Shown one piece after another: positions 27,850 to 37,383 of a DNA stretch of 64,000 nucleotides; the stretch's first letter is position 1; every line of letters starts with the position of its first letter. Position numbers and translations under genes: made by a program. The stretch lies in contig NZ_CP035417.1 in NCBI RefSeq assembly GCF_004123675.1, positions 2,657,501 to 2,721,500 of the forward strand, given 5' to 3'. The notes beneath the pieces were generated by a model. The model was not told the DNA's origin. It saw only the letters and a program-made list of their open reading frames with translations, and ran no database searches. This DNA comes from Leisingera sp. NJS204 (GTDB taxonomy: Bacteria; Pseudomonadota; Alphaproteobacteria; Rhodobacterales; Rhodobacteraceae).

Positions 27850-28882
27850 CCTACGCCTCGCTCCAGGCACAACGGAGAAGCAGGAAATCTGCTTCCTCGA
27901 CCGTGTCAGCTCTCAGGCATTCAAAAACGGACAGGTTAGTCGTCTTTCCACGCCCGCCCGTTCTTGCGGATTGGAATGGCCGGGATGGCGTCACGCATAA
28001 GGATGGCTGCGTGACAGCGGTGTGTGGCCTTGGCCAGTTCTGACTTGCCCGGAATCCGTGCCAGCTGCGCGGCCAGCCAGACCTCCAGTTCATCGAGCAA
28101 AGGTTTTGACGTAAGCGGCGCCTGGAGGGCACCGGGCATTCAACTTGACGGCTGGAAGTTCCAGGGGGGGAGCCGCCAGCCGGCTGGCAGGGTGACCTGC
28201 AGCGATGGCGTCATGGGCGGCCTTGAAGCAGGCGAACGGCGCGACGCCGTTGATCTTTACCTTGGCGAGGAGCGACGCAATGCGGCCCCAGGCGCGGCTG
28301 CCTTCGCCGTGACCGGCAAAAAGTGCGTTCTTCCTCGTCAGAGCGATCGACGGATCAGATTCTCGCACCACAGCCCGGCAGGCAATTGCGCAGCAATCTG
28401 CCAAGAGGGGCTGTGGAGCCGATCCCGATACGGCCATCGTGCAGAAAGGTGTGCAGACCGTCCTTCTGCCGGTGGATGCAGGCCGGCCTTTCTCCCAGAC
28501 GTGACTTTGAGGAGATCCGGCGCGCTGGCTTTACATCCATTCTCCAAACCCGGCGGCCAGCGGCGGGGTGCGGGAGTGCCGGGCGCCAGCTTGATCCTGA
28601 CAGCGCCCGAGACGATCCGGATCACTTTTTCTGATGCGGTAAGGTCTGGTTCCGGTGGCACCTCCGGCGCATCGCAGTCCCCTGCGGGGCGAAAACCGGT
28701 TCGTCCAGCTCCGCCGCTGGCAATACCAACCTCCCCTGTTTCGCCAGCCTGCGCCAGGCCGTCAGCTGGTTCGCTACGACTCCGTACCGTGCTGCCACGC
28801 CATTCACTGTCGCGCCCGGCTTAAGCGTATCCGCCATCGCAGCCCGCGCCTGAAGCCACCTTGACACTGCGCCCGGCGCCAT
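27850..28882 (-). mobile_element. Scrambled transposase remnants (IS66-like, probably also IS5-like)
   Basis: The minus strand carries pieces of transposase genes in broken frames. From 28882 down: a TnpA-like start (GVAARYGVVANQLTAWRRLAKQGRLVLP), frame-shifted near 28680 into VIRIVSGAVRIKLAPGTPA; then part of an IS66 TnpC C-terminus with RKNALFAGHGEG and KINGVAPF (about 28480-28170); then LLDELEVWLAAQLARIPGKSELAKA (28130-28040), which in an intact TnpC should precede the previous piece; then IPIRKNGRAWKDD (about 27975-27936), which resembles the IS5 family. Order and frames show decay and rearrangement. No intact transposase or terminal repeats were found. Confidence 0.65.
28561..28882 (-). 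pseudogene. IS66 TnpA-like gene remnant, frameshifted
   Basis: About 107 codons of an IS66 accessory protein (TnpA/OrfA). The helix-turn-helix core GATVNGVAARYGVVANQLTAWRR is kept; the frame shifts near 28680 so that the C-terminal part (ASEKVIRIVSGAVRIKL) is read in another frame. Its 5' end abuts the promoter of the monooxygenase gene on the opposite strand. Confidence 0.6.
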
Positions 28883-28902
28883 TCAAATAATTATCATGGT
28901 AA
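28861..28902 (+). promoter_or_regulatory. Promoter and dyad upstream of the monooxygenase-marR pair
   Basis: TTGACA at 28861-28866 with AATAAT at 28886-28891 (19-base spacer) could be the promoter. The 12-mer TTATCATGGTAA at 28891-28902 is an inverted repeat with one mismatch, placed where a MarR repressor would block transcription. This reading is inferential. Confidence 0.4.
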
Positions 28903-28920
28903 CATAAATGGAGAAACACC

Positions 28921-29214
28921 ATGACCGCCCCCTTCCAACTGGTCGCCAGGATCACTCCGAAACCGGAACACATGCAGGATGTGCGCCAAAGCCTGCTGGA
29001 TATTCTGGAACCGACCCGCGCCGAACCCGGCTGCCTGAAGTTTCTGCTGGCCGAAGGCCGCGATGGCGATTGCTTTTATCTCGACGAAGAATGGGCCAGC
29101 GACGACGCCCTGGCGGCGCATTACGCGGCGGACTACATCACGCCGGTCTTCGCCAAATACGAGGCTTGGCTTGCAGCACCGGTGGAAATCCACAAGATGA
29201 CCCCGCTGGCCTGA
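28921..29214 (+). CDS. Antibiotic-biosynthesis monooxygenase (YgiN-like) domain protein
   Basis: A 97-residue ABM-superfamily protein with a ferredoxin-like dimeric alpha/beta barrel. Segments typical of putative quinol monooxygenases are FQLVARITPKPEHMQDVRQSLLDILEPTRAEPGCLKFLLAEG, FYLDEEWASDDALAAHY and the closing ALAAHYAADYITPVFAKYEAWL. Such enzymes oxidise quinols or aromatic compounds without a cofactor, or serve as detoxification proteins. GGAG precedes the ATG. The marR-like gene begins five bases after the stop, so the two form an operon likely controlled by that repressor. The pair lies within the break in the dcw cluster. Confidence 0.85.
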   Translation: MTAPFQLVARITPKPEHMQDVRQSLLDILEPTRAEPGCLKFLLAEGRDGDCFYLDEEWASDDALAAHYAADYITPVFAKYEAWLAAPVEIHKMTPLA

Positions 29215-29219
29215 GCCTC

Positions 29220-29669
29220 ATGTTTTTCCTCAAGGACCTGCCGTCTCAGCAGATGGTCGGCACCTACGCCAAGGCCTACGGCGCCGACCCGGACCATATC
29301 ACCAGCGCGCTTTTGATGATGCGCCGCGCCAGCCTGCTGATCCGCAGCCTCGACGCCTATTTTGCCCTCCACGGGCTGTCACAGCTGCGGTTCCTGGTGC
29401 TGATCGTGATCGACCGCGAACCGGACCGCACCTCGCTGGCCCCGAATGAGATCGCCCAACGGATCGACGTGTCAAAACCGGTGATGACCCGCACCCTGCA
29501 ATCGCTGCAGAAAGACGGGCTGATAACCCTTTCGAACAACCCATCCGACGGGCGCTCCAAAGCAGCCGCGCTGACACCCGACGGCCATCAGCGGCTGCAA
29601 GACGCCCTTCCCGGCTATTTCAAACTCCTGTCAGAGGAGATGGCCAAGCCGTCCACTGCCAGCAGCTGA
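29220..29669 (+). CDS. MarR-family transcriptional regulator
   Basis: A 149-residue winged helix-turn-helix regulator. The DNA-binding part is visible as LAPNEIAQRIDVSKPVMTRTLQSLQKDGLITLSNNPSDGRSKAAALTPDGHQRL: helix, recognition helix, wing with Asp-x-Arg-Ser, and the C-terminal dimer helix. The N-terminal ~60 residues (ITSALLMMRRASLLIRSLDAYFALHG) form the dimer interface. It follows the monooxygenase gene by five bases and probably represses the pair through the dyad at 28891. The inducer is unknown; phenolic or quinone compounds would fit the partner gene. Confidence 0.88.
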   Translation: MFFLKDLPSQQMVGTYAKAYGADPDHITSALLMMRRASLLIRSLDAYFALHGLSQLRFLVLIVIDREPDRTSLAPNEIAQRIDVSKPVMTRTLQSLQKDGLITLSNNPSDGRSKAAALTPDGHQRLQDALPGYFKLLSEEMAKPSTASS

Positions 29670-29710
29670 CCCTCAAGGAATTTCCGCTTAGGTGAGACCT
29701 GAAACCCCCA

Positions 29711-31108
29711 TTACCCCAGCCGCGCCCACACTTCGGCGATGAAATCCTCACCGCGCTGTTCAAAATTGTCATACTGATCGAAACTCGCCGCAGCCGGCGC
29801 CAGCAGCACGGTGTCACCATCCTGCGAGTCCTGAATGGCCCGCTCCACTGCCGCCGCCATAGTGGTACAGACTTCTGCCTGCACATCCAGCTGCAGCGCA
29901 AATCCCGCCGCCTCGCGGCCGATGACATAGGCTTTCACCACATTGCCAGCCCGCCCTTTCAAGGCCTCCAGCCCGCCATCCTTTTCCAACCCGCCGCAGA
30001 TCCAGCGGATGTTCTTGAACGCACTCAGCGCCTTTGCCGCGCTGTCCACGTTGGTTGCCTTGCTGTCATTCACAAACCGCACGCCGCCGGCCTCAGTGAC
30101 AGTCTGGCTGCGGTGCGGCAGGCCGGGGAATGTCGCCATGGCATCGCCGATCAGCCGCGGCGCCAGCCCCAGGGTGCGCGCCGCCGCATAGGCCGCGCAG
30201 GCGTTCTGGTGGTTGTGCGCACCCGGCAGCCCGGTCATTTCCCGCAGATCGATCGAGGCCGCCTGCCGCCCCTTGCGGTATTCCGACAGGAACCCCTTGC
30301 GGGCAAAAACCTGCCAGCCCGCCCCCGTAAGCTTGCGCGCGGCGGACACCCGGATCACCCGGTCATCGCCTGCCCCTTCCGACAGCTGACCCGCCAGAAA
30401 CAGCCCCTCATCCTCGTCGATGCCAATCACCGCGCGGTCCGGCCCGCCCTCGGCAAACAGCCGCCGCTTGGCGGCGAAGTATCCGCCCATGCCGCCATGC
30501 CGGTCCAGATGGTCCGGGCTGAGATTGGTGAACACCGCCACATCCGGCGTCAGCGCCCGGGCCAGCTCGGTCTGATAGCTCGACAGCTCCAGCACCACCA
30601 CGCCGCCATTGCCGGGCGCGTCGATATCCAGCACACCGCGGCCGATATTGCCCGCCAGCTGGCTCTCGCGGCCCGCCTCCTGCAGGATGTGATGCAGCAG
30701 CGCCACCGTGGTTGATTTGCCGTTTGACCCCGTTACCGCCACCACCCGCGGCGGCTGATCATGCATCTGCCATTCGGCATCCGCAAACGAGCGGAAGAAC
30801 AGACCGATGTCATTGTCCACCGGCACCCCTGCCTCCATCGCCGCACGGATCACCGGGTTCGGCTTGGGGTAAAGATGCGGGATGCCGGGCGAAGTGATCA
30901 AGGCCGCAACCCCGTCAAAGGCACCGGGTTTATGCAGGTCGCAGCAGGCAAAGCCTTCCGCCTCCGCCGTCTCCCGCGCGTTTGGATTGTCATCCCAGCA
31001 GACCGCCTCCGCCCCGCCTGCCCGCAAGGCACGCGCCGTCGCCAGCCCCGAACGGCCCAGCCCCAGCACCGCCACCTTGGCGCCCTCATATCCTTTGACC
31101 GGGATCAT
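29711..31108 (-). CDS. murD: UDP-N-acetylmuramoylalanine--D-glutamate ligase
   Basis: A 465-residue Mur ligase that adds D-Glu to UDP-MurNAc-L-Ala. [16 protein letters not shown] near the start binds the UDP part. [20 protein letters not shown] is the ATP loop. [31 protein letters not shown] and [17 protein letters not shown] are typical MurD motifs. It is the last dcw gene before the interruption; the next one, ftsW, begins 3.7 kb further on. It converges with the marR-like gene, leaving only 41 bases, and no terminator was seen there. Confidence 0.97.
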   Translation of the reverse strand: MIPVKGYEGAKVAVLGLGRSGLATARALRAGGAEAVCWDDNPNARETAEAEGFACCDLHKPGAFDGVAALITSPGIPHLYPKPNPVIRAAMEAGVPVDNDIGLFFRSFADAEWQMHDQPPRVVAVTGSNGKSTTVALLHHILQEAGRESQLAGNIGRGVLDIDAPGNGGVVVLELSSYQTELARALTPDVAVFTNLSPDHLDRHGGMGGYFAAKRRLFAEGGPDRAVIGIDEDEGLFLAGQLSEGAGDDRVIRVSAARKLTGAGWQVFARKGFLSEYRKGRQAASIDLREMTGLPGAHNHQNACAAYAAARTLGLAPRLIGDAMATFPGLPHRSQTVTEAGGVRFVNDSKATNVDSAAKALSAFKNIRWICGGLEKDGGLEALKGRAGNVVKAYVIGREAAGFALQLDVQAEVCTTMAAAVERAIQDSQDGDTVLLAPAAASFDQYDNFEQRGEDFIAEVWARLG

Positions 31109-31201
31109 TGCCTGCCCTCATCTTGATGAATTTGCTTCCGCGGCACATTGCACAGGTGCAAGCCGGGCTTCAAGCGCTGCCCCTGCACAGGCAGCAGGCA
31201 T

Positions 31202-31276
31202 GGGCCGCAGGCCCGTGCCACGCCCAACAATTGGCAGGCAGGCAAAGCCTGCCGAAATTGGCGGGAGCATCCCCCC
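31202..31276. repeat. Extragenic two-hairpin repeat, copy A
   Basis: A stem with loop GCA (31202-31214) is followed by ACGCCCAAC (31220-31228), a 7-bp stem with loop AAA (31237-31243 with 31247-31253), and GGCGGGAGCATCCCCCC (31260-31276). Copy B at 63.8 kb has the same conserved cores with different paired stems; copy C lies at 6.3 kb. Confidence 0.6.
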
Positions 31277-31491
31277 GTTGCGCATCCACCGTACGCTGCC
31301 CGCACCGCATCTTCACTCGGCCGGGCTACCCTCTACCCCGTTGCAACAACAAGACCAGGAGACCGGCCCCCTCAAACCACCTCTTCATCGGGTTCAGGGC
31401 GGATCCCCAAGAAGCCGCTAGACGGACATGGCCCCCGACAAAGGACATCCGGTGCTCCGCCCCCCTTGGTGGCGCCGCCTTCTAATAAAAG

Positions 31492-31525
31492 AAAAACCGC
31501 GCCAAGCCTGAAGCCCCGCGCGGTT
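31492..31525 (-). terminator. Intrinsic terminator after mraY
   Basis: On the minus strand an 8-bp stem (31518-31525 with 31495-31502) ends in a T tract (complement of the A run 31492-31496), 66 bases past the mraY stop. Confidence 0.65.
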
Positions 31526-31590
31526 CACATAATAAAGGAAAGCCTCACCACCCGCCGCAAACTCCGGCGCGGCGGGTAAAACCGCGCGCC

Positions 31591-32673
31591 TCAGCGCACT
31601 TTCAGCGTCGCCAGCCCGATCATCGCCAGGATCAGCGAGATGATCCAGAAGCGGATCACGATCTGCGGCTCGGCCCAGCCTTTCTTTTCATAGTGGTGAT
31701 GGATCGGCGCCATCAGGAACACCCGGCGCCCGGTGCGCTTGAAATAAAGAACCTGAATGATCACTGACAGCGCCTCGACCACAAACAACCCGCCGACGAT
31801 GGCCAGCACCAGCTCGTGCTTGGTGGCAACCGCAATGGCCCCCAGCGCGCCGCCCAGGGCCAGCGAGCCGGTATCGCCCATGAACACAGCCGCCGGCGGC
31901 GCATTGTACCACAGAAAGCCCAGGCCTGCGCCAAACAGCGCCGCGCTGAAAATCAGGATCTCGCCGGTGCCGGGCACGTAATGCACGTCCAGATATTCGG
32001 TAAAGTCGACCCGCCCCACCGCATAGGCAATGACACCCAGGGTGCCGGCCGCAATCATCACCGGCATGATCGCAAGGCCATCCAGCCCATCGGTCAGGTT
32101 CACCGCATTGGCGGCGCCGACAATGACACAGATCGAAAACGGCACATAGAACAGACCAAGATTGATCAGCGTGTCCTTGAACACCGGCAGCGCCAGCTGG
32201 TTCTGCAACGCCTCCGGGTGGAACCGCGCCGCCAGAACCGAACACAGGGCCGCAATCGCAATCCCCAAGGCCAGCCGCAGCTTGCCCGAAACACCTGCCG
32301 TGGTCTGTTTTGAAACCTTGGCATAATCATCAGCAAAGCCGATCAGCGCAAAGGCCAGCGTGACCAGCAGCACCATCCAGACAAAGGGGTTATCCAGCCG
32401 CGCCCACAACAGCGTCGACGACAGCAGCGCGCCGACAATCAGCAGCCCGCCCATCGTGGGTGTGCCCGCCTTGGAAAAATGCCCCTCCGGCCCGTCATCG
32501 CGGATCGGCTGGCCCTTGCCCTGCTTGCGGCGCAGCACGTTGATCAGCGGTTTGCCGAACAAAAAGCCAAAGATCAGCGCGGTCATAAAGGCGCCGCCAG
32601 CGCGGAATGTAATATAGCGGAAGAGGTTGAAAAAATCCCCTCCGTCCGACAACGCGGTCAGCCAATAGAGCAT
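31591..32673 (-). CDS. mraY: Phospho-N-acetylmuramoyl-pentapeptide transferase
   Basis: A 360-residue membrane enzyme that makes lipid I from UDP-MurNAc-pentapeptide and undecaprenyl phosphate. About ten membrane helices alternate with cytoplasmic loops. Family motifs seen are [23 protein letters not shown] with the Asp-Asp pair, [33 protein letters not shown], and the C-terminal [12 protein letters not shown]is motif. It begins 21 bases after murF and is probably co-transcribed with it; a terminator follows. Confidence 0.97.
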   Translation of the reverse strand: MLYWLTALSDGGDFFNLFRYITFRAGGAFMTALIFGFLFGKPLINVLRRKQGKGQPIRDDGPEGHFSKAGTPTMGGLLIVGALLSSTLLWARLDNPFVWMVLLVTLAFALIGFADDYAKVSKQTTAGVSGKLRLALGIAIAALCSVLAARFHPEALQNQLALPVFKDTLINLGLFYVPFSICVIVGAANAVNLTDGLDGLAIMPVMIAAGTLGVIAYAVGRVDFTEYLDVHYVPGTGEILIFSAALFGAGLGFLWYNAPPAAVFMGDTGSLALGGALGAIAVATKHELVLAIVGGLFVVEALSVIIQVLYFKRTGRRVFLMAPIHHHYEKKGWAEPQIVIRFWIISLILAMIGLATLKVR

Positions 32674-32694
32674 CTGGGCCCTTCCCTCGTTCTT

Positions 32695-34095
32695 TTATGC
32701 GTTTTCTTGTGTGGGGGTGGATTGGCCCATTTCGCGGATGCCGTCAACGATCTTGGCCAGCCCCATGCTGTTGGATCCTTTTGCCAGCACGATGTCGCCG
32801 CCTTTGATGGCGGCTTTCAAACCCGGCAGGGCTTCGGCACTGGTTTCATGCCAGCCGCCGCGTTTTGCCTCTGGCAGAGCCGCATAAAGCGACTTCATCA
32901 ACGGGCCGACACAGTGGATTTTCTCAATGCCCGCAACGGCCTGCAGCGCAGCCAGCCCGGCATGCAGGTCCTTTTCCTGCACCCCCAGCTCTCCCATATC
33001 GCCAAGATAGGCAATCCGGCGTCCCGCGCCGGGTGTTGCCGCCAGCACCGCCAGCGCCGCCGCCATCGAGGTCGGGTTGGCGTTGTAGCTGTCGTCCAGC
33101 AAAGTAACCTCGCCGCTGTCCAGCCGGATGGTTTCCCGCACGCCGCGGCCCTTGACCGGCGACCACAGCGCCAGGCTTTCAACAGCTTTCGCCACATCCG
33201 CACCCAGCGCCTCGACACAGGCCAGCGCCCCCAGCGCATTCATCGCAAAATGTGCGCCAAGGGATTGGATATGCATCTCAACCTCGCCGCCCCCCGCCGT
33301 GGCACGGGCAACAAGCCCGTCGCCTTTGTTGTCAGATGACAACAATTGGTAATCCCCGGCGCTTTCGCCGAACCAGCGGGCAGTGATGTCCAGATCTTCC
33401 GCTGCGCCGCGCAGCACATGGGCCTCGGCAATATCCGCGTTCAGCACCGCAACACCGCCTGGCTCCAGCCCCTGCATGATCGCGGCCTTCTCACGGGCGA
33501 TGCCCTCAACGTTCTCAAATGCCTCCAGATGCACCGCGGCCACCGTTGTCACCATCGCCACATGCGGGCGGGCTTGCCTGGCCAAAGGCGCGATCTCACC
33601 CGGATGGTTCATACCGATCTCAATCACCGCAAATTCAGTGTCACGCGGCATCCGCGCCAGCGTCAGCGGCACGCCCCAGTGGTTGTTATAGCTGGCAACA
33701 GCAGCATGGGTGCGGCCCTGATCCGACAGCATCCGCGCCAGCATTTCCTTGGTCGAGGTCTTGCCGACCGAACCGGTCACCGCAACAACCTTGGCCCTGG
33801 TGCGGGCACGGGACGCCCGGCCAAGGGCCTCAAGCCCCGCCTGCACGTCGTCCACGATCAGCAGCGGCGCATCGGCGGGAACCCCTTCTGGAATGCGCGA
33901 GACCAGCGCAGCGCCCGCCCCCTTTGCCAAAGCCTGCGCCACGAAATCATGACCGTCACGCGCGGCCTTCAAGGCCACGAACATATCACCCGCCTCGATG
34001 GTGCGGGTGTCAATCGACAGGCCGGAGACAGCCCAAGCGCCCTGCGCCTGCCCGCCGGTGGCGGCAGCGGCCTCGGTTGCGGTCCAAAGCGTCAT
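32695..34095 (-). CDS. murF: UDP-MurNAc-tripeptide--D-alanyl-D-alanine ligase
   Basis: A 466-residue Mur ligase that adds the D-Ala-D-Ala dipeptide made by Ddl. VSGLSIDTRTIEAGDMFVAL is the MurE/MurF-type N-terminal uridine-binding segment. The ATP loop is VAVTGSVGKTSTKEML. IEIGMNHPGEI and LLDDSYNANPTSMAAAL are MurF signatures. Its ATG overlaps the murE stop by four bases (ATGA), showing translational coupling. It is followed closely by mraY. Confidence 0.97.
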   Translation of the reverse strand: MTLWTATEAAAATGGQAQGAWAVSGLSIDTRTIEAGDMFVALKAARDGHDFVAQALAKGAGAALVSRIPEGVPADAPLLIVDDVQAGLEALGRASRARTRAKVVAVTGSVGKTSTKEMLARMLSDQGRTHAAVASYNNHWGVPLTLARMPRDTEFAVIEIGMNHPGEIAPLARQARPHVAMVTTVAAVHLEAFENVEGIAREKAAIMQGLEPGGVAVLNADIAEAHVLRGAAEDLDITARWFGESAGDYQLLSSDNKGDGLVARATAGGGEVEMHIQSLGAHFAMNALGALACVEALGADVAKAVESLALWSPVKGRGVRETIRLDSGEVTLLDDSYNANPTSMAAALAVLAATPGAGRRIAYLGDMGELGVQEKDLHAGLAALQAVAGIEKIHCVGPLMKSLYAALPEAKRGGWHETSAEALPGLKAAIKGGDIVLAKGSNSMGLAKIVDGIREMGQSTPTQENA

Positions 34096-35579
34096 GCCAG
34101 CCTCCCGTCCAGTGCGGCTGCAGCAATGCTGGCCTGCTCCACATCGTCAAACGGCAGAACCTGATCGCCCACGGTCTGGCCGGTCTCATGCCCCTTGCCG
34201 CAGACAATCAGCGCATCGCCCGCCTGCAGCATGTCGGCGCCGCGCAGGATCGCCTCGGCGCGGTCGCCGACCTCGATGCAATCCGGCGCGCCGCCCTTGA
34301 CGGCAGCACGGATCACCGCCGGGTCCTCGCTGCGGGGGTTGTCATCCGTCACGATCACCACATCGGCGTTCCGATGCGCCGCCTGCCCCATCAAGGGCCG
34401 CTTGCTGGTGTCGCGGTCGCCGCCCGCACCGACGATGGCAATCAGCCGGCCCAGCACATGCGGGCGCAACGCCTTGATGGCGCTGGCCACAGCATCGGGC
34501 GTATGGGCGTAGTCAACAAACACGGCTGAGCCATTGTCACGAGACGCCGCCAGCTGCATCCGCCCACGGACGGTGGTCAGATGCGGCAGGGTTTCAAACA
34601 CCCGCTCCGGATCCTCGCCGCCGGCAATCACCAGCCCGCAGGCCAAGAGCACGTTTTCCGCCTGAAAGCCGCCAATCAGGTTCAGCCGCACCTGATACGG
34701 CTTATCATGCCAGGAGAACCGCACATCCTGCCCGGTGCCGTCATAACGCAGCCCCATCAGGTTCAGATCGCCAAGCCCGCGGCCCACGGAAATCACCTCC
34801 TGCCCGCGGGCAGCGGCCACCGCACGCATCTCAGCGCCGCGGGGGTCGTTCAAGTTGATGACGGCGACGCCTTCGTCCGGCAGCACACGGCGGAACAGGC
34901 CCGCCTTGGCGTTGAAATAGGCGTCAAACGTCTCGTGATAATCCAGATGGTCCTGGGTGAAATTGGTGAACCCCGCCGCCGCCAGCTGCACCCCGTCCAG
35001 ACGGCGCTGGTCCAGCCCGTGCGAGGATGCCTCCATCGCCGCATGTGTCACCCCTGCGGCGGCAGCCTCAGCGAGGGCGCGGTGCAGGGTGACCGGCTCC
35101 GGCGTGGTATGGGCCAGCGGATAGCTCCAGGCGCCCTCAATTCCGGTGGTGCCCATATTGACGGCCTCATGGCCCAGCTCAGTCCAGATCTGGCGCACAA
35201 AGGTGGCTACAGAGGTCTTGCCATTGGTGCCGGTCACCGCAACCACGGTCTGCGGCTGGCCGCCGGACCACAGCGCGGCGGCATAGGCCAGCGTCTGGCG
35301 CGGATCCTCGACCACCACAAGTGCTGCGTGGCTTTCGTCCAGCAGTTTGGCGGCGATGCCCGCACCCGCTGCATCGGTCAGAATGGCGGTGGCGCCCTTA
35401 TCCAGCGCGGCAGGGATGAATTTCGCGCCATGCACCTGGCTGCCCGGAAGGGCTGCAAACAGGAACCCCTCGCGCACGTCGCGGCTGTCTACCGCCAGGC
35501 CGCGGATCTGCGGGTCGGCGCCGCCCCGGGCGGTCAGCCCCAATTGGCTTAGCGGCTGGTCTGGTCTGCTGCTGCTCAT
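34092..35579 (-). CDS. murE: UDP-MurNAc-L-Ala-D-Glu--meso-DAP ligase
   Basis: A 495-residue Mur ligase that adds the third stem residue. RGLAVDSRDVREGFLFAALPG begins the protein. The ATP loop is VAVTGTNGKTSVATFVRQ. NFTQDHLDYHETFDAYFNAKAGLF contains the family Asp-His-Leu-Asp. The DDNPR motif (VTDDNPRSEDP) marks specificity for meso-diaminopimelate rather than lysine, as expected for a Gram-negative. The stop overlaps the murF start by four bases; ftsI lies 19 bases upstream. Confidence 0.97.
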   Translation of the reverse strand: MSSSRPDQPLSQLGLTARGGADPQIRGLAVDSRDVREGFLFAALPGSQVHGAKFIPAALDKGATAILTDAAGAGIAAKLLDESHAALVVVEDPRQTLAYAAALWSGGQPQTVVAVTGTNGKTSVATFVRQIWTELGHEAVNMGTTGIEGAWSYPLAHTTPEPVTLHRALAEAAAAGVTHAAMEASSHGLDQRRLDGVQLAAAGFTNFTQDHLDYHETFDAYFNAKAGLFRRVLPDEGVAVINLNDPRGAEMRAVAAARGQEVISVGRGLGDLNLMGLRYDGTGQDVRFSWHDKPYQVRLNLIGGFQAENVLLACGLVIAGGEDPERVFETLPHLTTVRGRMQLAASRDNGSAVFVDYAHTPDAVASAIKALRPHVLGRLIAIVGAGGDRDTSKRPLMGQAAHRNADVVIVTDDNPRSEDPAVIRAAVKGGAPDCIEVGDRAEAILRGADMLQAGDALIVCGKGHETGQTVGDQVLPFDDVEQASIAAAALDGRLA

Positions 35580-35598
35580 GGCGGCCCTCTGCCCTGGT

Positions 35599-37383
35599 TC
35601 AGTTCGAGGTGAGGGTTATACCAGTCACCTCTGCGGGTTCAACTTGCGGACGCAGGCCCAACAGCGGCGCGACCCGGCCGATCATCTCAGCCGCAACCGG
35701 GGTCGCGGTCCAGCCTGCGGTGCGGCGCTCCTCGCCATGGGCAATGATAGAGGGTTCGTCCAGCGTCACGATCAGCACGTATTTCGGGTCATGTGCCGGA
35801 AAAATAGAGGCAAAAGTGGCAATTACCTTGTCATCATAATAGCCGCCCTGCGGCTTGGGCTTGTCAGCCGTGCCGGTCTTGCCGCCCACCTGATAGCCCT
35901 CGACCTCGGCAAACGACGCGGTGCCTTCGCTGACCACCTTGCGCAACATTTTGCGCGCGGCGGCGGCGGTGCTTTCGCTCAGCACCCGTTCACCCGGCTG
36001 CGGTGCCGCCTGTTTCAGAATCGTCGGCGCCACATAACGCCCGCCATTGGCAATCGCCGCATAACCCGCCGCCAGATGCATCGGCGTGGTGGAAATGCCG
36101 TGGCCATAGGAAATGGTCATCGCCGACAGTTCGGACCAGTTGGCGGGCAGCAGCGGCTTGCCGCCCTTGGCCTCGGAAATCTCAAACGGGGTCGGCTCCA
36201 GCATGCCCAGCGTATCAAGGAAGCTTTTCTGCCGCTCCACCCCGATCTGCTGCGCCAGCCGTGCGGTGCCGATGTTGGAGGATTTGACGATGATCTTGGT
36301 CACCGACAACTCGTTGCCGTAGTTGCGGAAATCACGGATCGCAAAGCGGCCCCAACGCAACGGGCCGCGGGTGTCGATCACGGTGTCGGCGCCAACCAGC
36401 CCCAGCTCCATCGCTTGCGCTGCAGTGAAGATCTTGAAGGTGGAGCCAAGCTCGTACACCCCCTGCACCGCGCGGTTGAACAGCGGGCTGACCGACGGAT
36501 CAAAGCCCGAGGCCGGCGGGCGCGGACGGTCGTTGGGATCGAAATCCGGGAAGGACACAACCGAGATCACCTCTCCGGTATGGGCATCCATCAGGATCGA
36601 AGTTGCGCCTTTGGCGTTCATCAGCTTCATGCCGCCATACAGTACCTGCTCGGCTGCGGCCTGCACGGTGAGGTCCAGCGACAGTTGCAGCGGCTTGCCC
36701 GCATTGGCCGGGTTGCGCAGGTAGCTGTCGAACTGGCGTTCAACGCCTGCCACACCGATCACTTCGGCGGCGTTCACGCCCTCCTTGCCGAATCCGGCAC
36801 CTCCCAGCACATGGGCAGCCAGGCTGCCATTGGGGTACAGACGCATCTCGCGCGGGCCGAACATCAGGCCGGGATCGCCGATGTCATGCACCGCCTGAAG
36901 CTGCTCGGGGCTGATTTTCTTCTTTACCCACAGGAACTTGCGCTTGCCCGTAAAATCCCGGATCAAACGGTCGAGTTCAAGGTCCGGGAAGATCTGCACC
37001 AACTGCTCTGCCGCGCCGATGGGATCAATCATCTGCGGCGGCTGGGCATACAGGGAATGGGTCTCGAAATTGGTGGCCAGCAGGCTGCCGTTGCGGTCAA
37101 CAATGTCGGCCCGCTGCGCGGCGATGACGCTGCCGGCAACGCTGGCGACGGGCTCGGACGGCTCCGACACCGCCGTCATGCCCATGCGCGCAGTGATGGC
37201 GCCAAAGGCACAGACAAAGAACAGCCCCAGCACCAGCAGCCGCCCCTCGGCGCGCTGACGGGACTGCACCTGCATTTCCTGATGCCGCAGGCTGATGTTT
37301 TCTTCTTCGATCACATCCGGGTTTTCGCCGGTTGCGCGGGCATGAAGAACCCGCGCCAGCGGGCGGAGCGGGGTGCGGATCAT
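35599..37383 (-). CDS. ftsI: Septal peptidoglycan transpeptidase FtsI (PBP3)
   Basis: A 594-residue class B penicillin-binding protein. A cytoplasmic tail of ~45 residues precedes one membrane helix (about 48-66). The dimerisation/pedestal domain follows, with RADIVDRNGSLLATN. The transpeptidase motifs are complete: STFK with active Ser314, SSN at 368-370 and KTGTA at 502-506. It cross-links septal peptidoglycan with FtsW. The start overlaps the ftsL stop by four bases. Confidence 0.97.
   Translation of the reverse strand: MIRTPLRPLARVLHARATGENPDVIEEENISLRHQEMQVQSRQRAEGRLLVLGLFFVCAFGAITARMGMTAVSEPSEPVASVAGSVIAAQRADIVDRNGSLLATNFETHSLYAQPPQMIDPIGAAEQLVQIFPDLELDRLIRDFTGKRKFLWVKKKISPEQLQAVHDIGDPGLMFGPREMRLYPNGSLAAHVLGGAGFGKEGVNAAEVIGVAGVERQFDSYLRNPANAGKPLQLSLDLTVQAAAEQVLYGGMKLMNAKGATSILMDAHTGEVISVVSFPDFDPNDRPRPPASGFDPSVSPLFNRAVQGVYELGSTFKIFTAAQAMELGLVGADTVIDTRGPLRWGRFAIRDFRNYGNELSVTKIIVKSSNIGTARLAQQIGVERQKSFLDTLGMLEPTPFEISEAKGGKPLLPANWSELSAMTISYGHGISTTPMHLAAGYAAIANGGRYVAPTILKQAAPQPGERVLSESTAAAARKMLRKVVSEGTASFAEVEGYQVGGKTGTADKPKPQGGYYDDKVIATFASIFPAHDPKYVLIVTLDEPSIIAHGEERRTAGWTATPVAAEMIGRVAPLLGLRPQVEPAEVTGITLTSN

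Larger units (their letters stand above)
31109..31590. other. Intergenic region between mraY and murD
   Basis: About 480 bases with no supported gene. It contains a two-hairpin extragenic repeat (31202-31276) and a minus-strand terminator after mraY (31492-31525). murD therefore probably has its own promoter here; none could be fixed by eye. Confidence 0.45.

Noticed and set aside
31436-31490. Another copy of the GGCGGGAGC repeat near the mraY terminator
   Set aside because: It has GC-rich words in common with the repeats but lacks both the CGCCCAAC core and the GCA-loop hairpin.
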